Below are positions 13,796 through 15,599 of a stretch of 15,599 nt of DNA, one piece after another. Both the position numbers and the translations under genes were made by a program. The notes under the pieces were generated by a model. It saw nothing but the letters and a program-made list of their open reading frames with translations. It was not told the origin of the DNA and ran no database searches. The first letter of the stretch is position 1. Every line of letters starts with the position of its first letter. This DNA is from Hyphomicrobiales bacterium (GTDB taxonomy: Bacteria; Pseudomonadota; Alphaproteobacteria; Rhizobiales; Xanthobacteraceae): positions 1 to 15,599 of the forward strand of contig JAFKKQ010000251.1 in NCBI GenBank assembly GCA_017304505.1. Direction: 5' to 3'.

Positions 13796-14513
13796 GGCCG
13801 GCTCCGTTCGTTGTCTTTTTTGCTTTCGTCTTGCCGGTCGCGACCACAATCTTCTCCGTCACCGGCGCGCCCTCGCGCCGCTTCACCGCGTGATAGTAGG
13901 CCCACAACAGATGCGCAGCCACCCCGCGCCACGGCCGCCACACGTCCGCGAGCTTCGCCATCGCCTTGGCGTCGGGACGCTTGCGCAAGCCGAGCGCGAT
14001 GCGCGCGGCCTCCTGCAAGGCGAGATCGCCGGCAGGCCACGCATCGGCGTTGCCGAGGCAGAACAGCAGATAGATGTCGGCGGTCCAGGGGCCGATGCCG
14101 TGCAGCGCGGTCAACGCCGCGTGGGCCTCGTCGGCCTCCATCGTGGCGACGGCGTCGAGGTCGATATGGCCGCGGGCGATCGCCTTGCCGATCTCCTTGA
14201 TGGTCTTGATCTTGGGCTTGGACAGGCCGAGCCGTGCCAGGCGGTCGGCGCGGGCGAGCCGCACGGTGTCATGATGGAACGGGTCGAACGCCGCGAACAG
14301 CCGCGCGCGGATCGCGGCTGCGCTTGCGGTCGAAAGCTGCTGGCCACAGACGATGGAGCAGAGTCCCGCGTAGCCGCCTTCGCGCCGGCGCAGGCCCGGC
14401 ATCCCGGCCTTTTCCAGCACCGGCGCGAGGCGCGGGTCCTGCGCCACCAGCACAGCCATGCCGGCTTGCAGATCGGCCTCGCTTTGCAGGAAGGATGGGG
14501 GGTGAGCCGGCAT
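13785..14513 (-). CDS. DNA-3-methyladenine glycosylase II (AlkA-like)
   Basis: Base-excision repair glycosylase of the HhH-GPD superfamily that removes alkylated bases. From ATG 14513 it has 242 residues; an ATG at 14555 and a GTG at 14558 would give 256 and 257. None has a clear ribosome site; I prefer 14513 because family similarity starts near there. CGQQLSTASAAAIRARL is the conserved helix. The helix-hairpin-helix LHGIGPWTADIYLLF follows, with the catalytic Asp163 in WPAGDLALQEAAR. The C-terminal tail is Lys/Arg-rich (GKTKAKKTTNGAGRGR), probably for DNA contact. It lacks the N-terminal domain of E. coli AlkA, as do many alphaproteobacterial homologues. It is divergent from gluQ and runs into the esterase gene. 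Confidence 0.9.
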   Translation of the reverse strand: MPAHPPSFLQSEADLQAGMAVLVAQDPRLAPVLEKAGMPGLRRREGGYAGLCSIVCGQQLSTASAAAIRARLFAAFDPFHHDTVRLARADRLARLGLSKPKIKTIKEIGKAIARGHIDLDAVATMEADEAHAALTALHGIGPWTADIYLLFCLGNADAWPAGDLALQEAARIALGLRKRPDAKAMAKLADVWRPWRGVAAHLLWAYYHAVKRREGAPVTEKIVVATGKTKAKKTTNGAGRGR

Positions 14514-14590
14514 GGCGCGAACGTAATCACATTGCTTGAGCGAAGCCCAGTGCATCACAATGGCGCCGCAAGGACGCCGCTGGAATCCCG

Positions 14591-15478
14591 ATGACGCAAC
14601 CCGTTTTCCGCTTCGCGCCGAGCCCGAACGGCTATCTCCATCTGGGCCATGCGCTCTCCGCGCTGCTCAACTTCGAGATGGCGCGCGCCGCCGGTGGGCG
14701 TTTCCTGCTGCGCATGGAGGATATCGACGCGACGCGATGTCGGCCCGCGTTCGAGGCCGCGATCCTCGAGGATCTGGCCTGGCTCGGCATCGAATGGGAC
14801 GGGCCGGTGCGGCGCCAGTCCGAGCACCTCGACGACTATCGCGCGGCGCTCGCTCGGCTCGGTGCGATGCGTCTGACATTTCCGAGCTTCGAGAGCCGCG
14901 CCGAACTGGCGCATCTGGTGGCCGACCGCGAGTCGCATGCGCGCTGGCCGCGCGATCCCGACGGCGTGCCGGTCTATCCGGGCACAGCGCGACAAATGCC
15001 GGAGGCCGAGCGGCAGGCGCGGATCGCCCGCGGCGACGCTTATGCCGTGCGCCTCGACATGGAAAAGGCGGTGGAGTGGACCGGGCCGCTGCACTGGACG
15101 GAAATCGGCGAGGGGCCGTCCGGCGAGGGCGGGACCGTTGCCGTCGAGCCGCAGGCCTGGGGCGATGTGATCGTCGGTCGCAAGGATGCGCCGGCCAGCT
15201 ATCACCTCGCGGTGGTGGTGGACGATGCGCTGCAGGGCGTAACCCATGTGGTGCGCGGGCAGGATCTGTTCTGGTCCACCAGCGTGCACCGGGTGCTGCA
15301 GGCGCTGCTCGACCGGTCGGCCCCGGTCTATCGCCATCACCGGCTGGTGCTGGATAGCGAGGGCAGGAAGCTGTCCAAGTCCACGGCGGCCACCGGCTTG
15401 CGCGAATTGCGTACCCGGGGGCTGTCGGCGCGGGACATCCGCAGGATGCTGAAACAGGACGTCCACGGGATGGTGTGA
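14591..15478 (+). CDS. gluQ: Glutamyl-Q tRNA(Asp) synthetase (GluQ-RS)
   Basis: Short paralogue of glutamyl-tRNA synthetase that attaches glutamate to the queuosine base of tRNA-Asp. 295 residues, with no anticodon-binding domain, which separates it from GltX. N-terminal FRFAPSPNGYLHLGHALSAL holds the HIGH-type motif HLGH at 17-20. RMEDIDATRCRP is the amino-acid-site segment. VVVDDALQGVTHVVRGQDLF is conserved, and the KMSKS-type loop is KLSKS at 260-264. The zinc-binding Cys residues usually found around residues 98-133 are absent here: FPSFESR and YPGTAR replace the Cys-containing forms. The start has only a weak upstream GGA at 14582. It is divergent from alkA. Confidence 0.93.
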   Translation: MTQPVFRFAPSPNGYLHLGHALSALLNFEMARAAGGRFLLRMEDIDATRCRPAFEAAILEDLAWLGIEWDGPVRRQSEHLDDYRAALARLGAMRLTFPSFESRAELAHLVADRESHARWPRDPDGVPVYPGTARQMPEAERQARIARGDAYAVRLDMEKAVEWTGPLHWTEIGEGPSGEGGTVAVEPQAWGDVIVGRKDAPASYHLAVVVDDALQGVTHVVRGQDLFWSTSVHRVLQALLDRSAPVYRHHRLVLDSEGRKLSKSTAATGLRELRTRGLSARDIRRMLKQDVHGMV

Positions 15479-15541
15479 CGGGCGCCGTAGCCCCATATCT
15501 GCGGGCATGTCATGCTCGGATCGGGTGGGTCGGGGAGCCTG

Positions 15542-15599
15542 ATGGCGAAAGCCAAACGCAACAAGCCGATCCGGGTGCGCACGCCGCGTCGACAGGCGC
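15542..15599 (+). CDS. Start of an unrecognised basic protein (partial)
   Basis: ATG 15542 has a good ribosome site, GGGGAG at 15533-15538, with 3 bases between. The frame stays open for 19 codons to the window end and encodes MAKAKRNKPIRVRTPRRQA, strongly basic. I do not recognise the family from this fragment. It lies 63 bases after gluQ in the same direction and could be co-transcribed. Confidence 0.55.
   Translation, partial: MAKAKRNKPIRVRTPRRQA

Noticed and set aside
14555..15508. 317-codon - strand frame opposite gluQ
   Set aside because: Shadow of gluQ; composition is His/Arg/Gly-rich and no family is recognisable.

Overview
The window is chromosomal DNA from an alphaproteobacterium, most likely of the order Hyphomicrobiales (Rhizobiales) near Bradyrhizobium and Rhodopseudomonas. 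This rests on the high GC content, a gcrA cell-cycle regulator gene (a gene of Alphaproteobacteria), clustered GANTC (CcrM-type) sites, and the order gcrA, argD, argF, hslO. Family placement is inference from remembered gene order, not from a search. All genes are housekeeping-like. I see no phage, insertion sequence, CRISPR array, integrase or defence cassette, and I found no clearly new multi-gene system.

Bases 1-6272 are a complete phosphate-starvation locus on the + strand: the 3' part of phoR, then pstS, pstC, pstA, pstB, phoU and phoB. A good Pho box (708-725) with a matching -10 lies in front of pstS. PhoR and PhoB form the two-component system, PstSCAB is the high-affinity phosphate ABC importer, and PhoU links transporter state to PhoR. 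A strong 12-bp hairpin between pstS and pstC probably lets the binding protein be made in excess of the membrane parts.

Bases 6390-7285 hold gcrA on the - strand and a dense, structured intergenic region shared with argD. It carries six GANTC sites (two of them the ends of a 15-bp palindrome), a second perfect inverted repeat, a well-spaced sigma70-type promoter for argD, and a leader hairpin. Then come argD and argF (arginine synthesis, overlapping stop/start), hslO (redox-regulated chaperone Hsp33), a convergent tRNA-Leu(CAA) gene with its own promoter, and dsbB (disulfide-bond formation).

Bases 11357-13795 are on the - strand: two tandem small cupin genes, an HNH endonuclease-family gene with a probable TTG start, and a serine carboxylesterase/phospholipase-like gene. 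The esterase overlaps an upstream alkA-type DNA glycosylase gene (13785-14513). Divergent from alkA is gluQ (glutamyl-Q tRNA(Asp) synthetase), and the window ends in the first 19 codons of a basic, unrecognised protein.

The points most worth a second look are regulatory: the GANTC palindrome and putative gcrA autoregulatory promoter, the structured pstS and argD leaders, and interlaced repeats at the Pho promoter. Two protein features also stand out: a GluQ-RS without its usual zinc cysteines, and a cupin pair in which one member has lost the metal ligands. All counts and alignments were done by eye.
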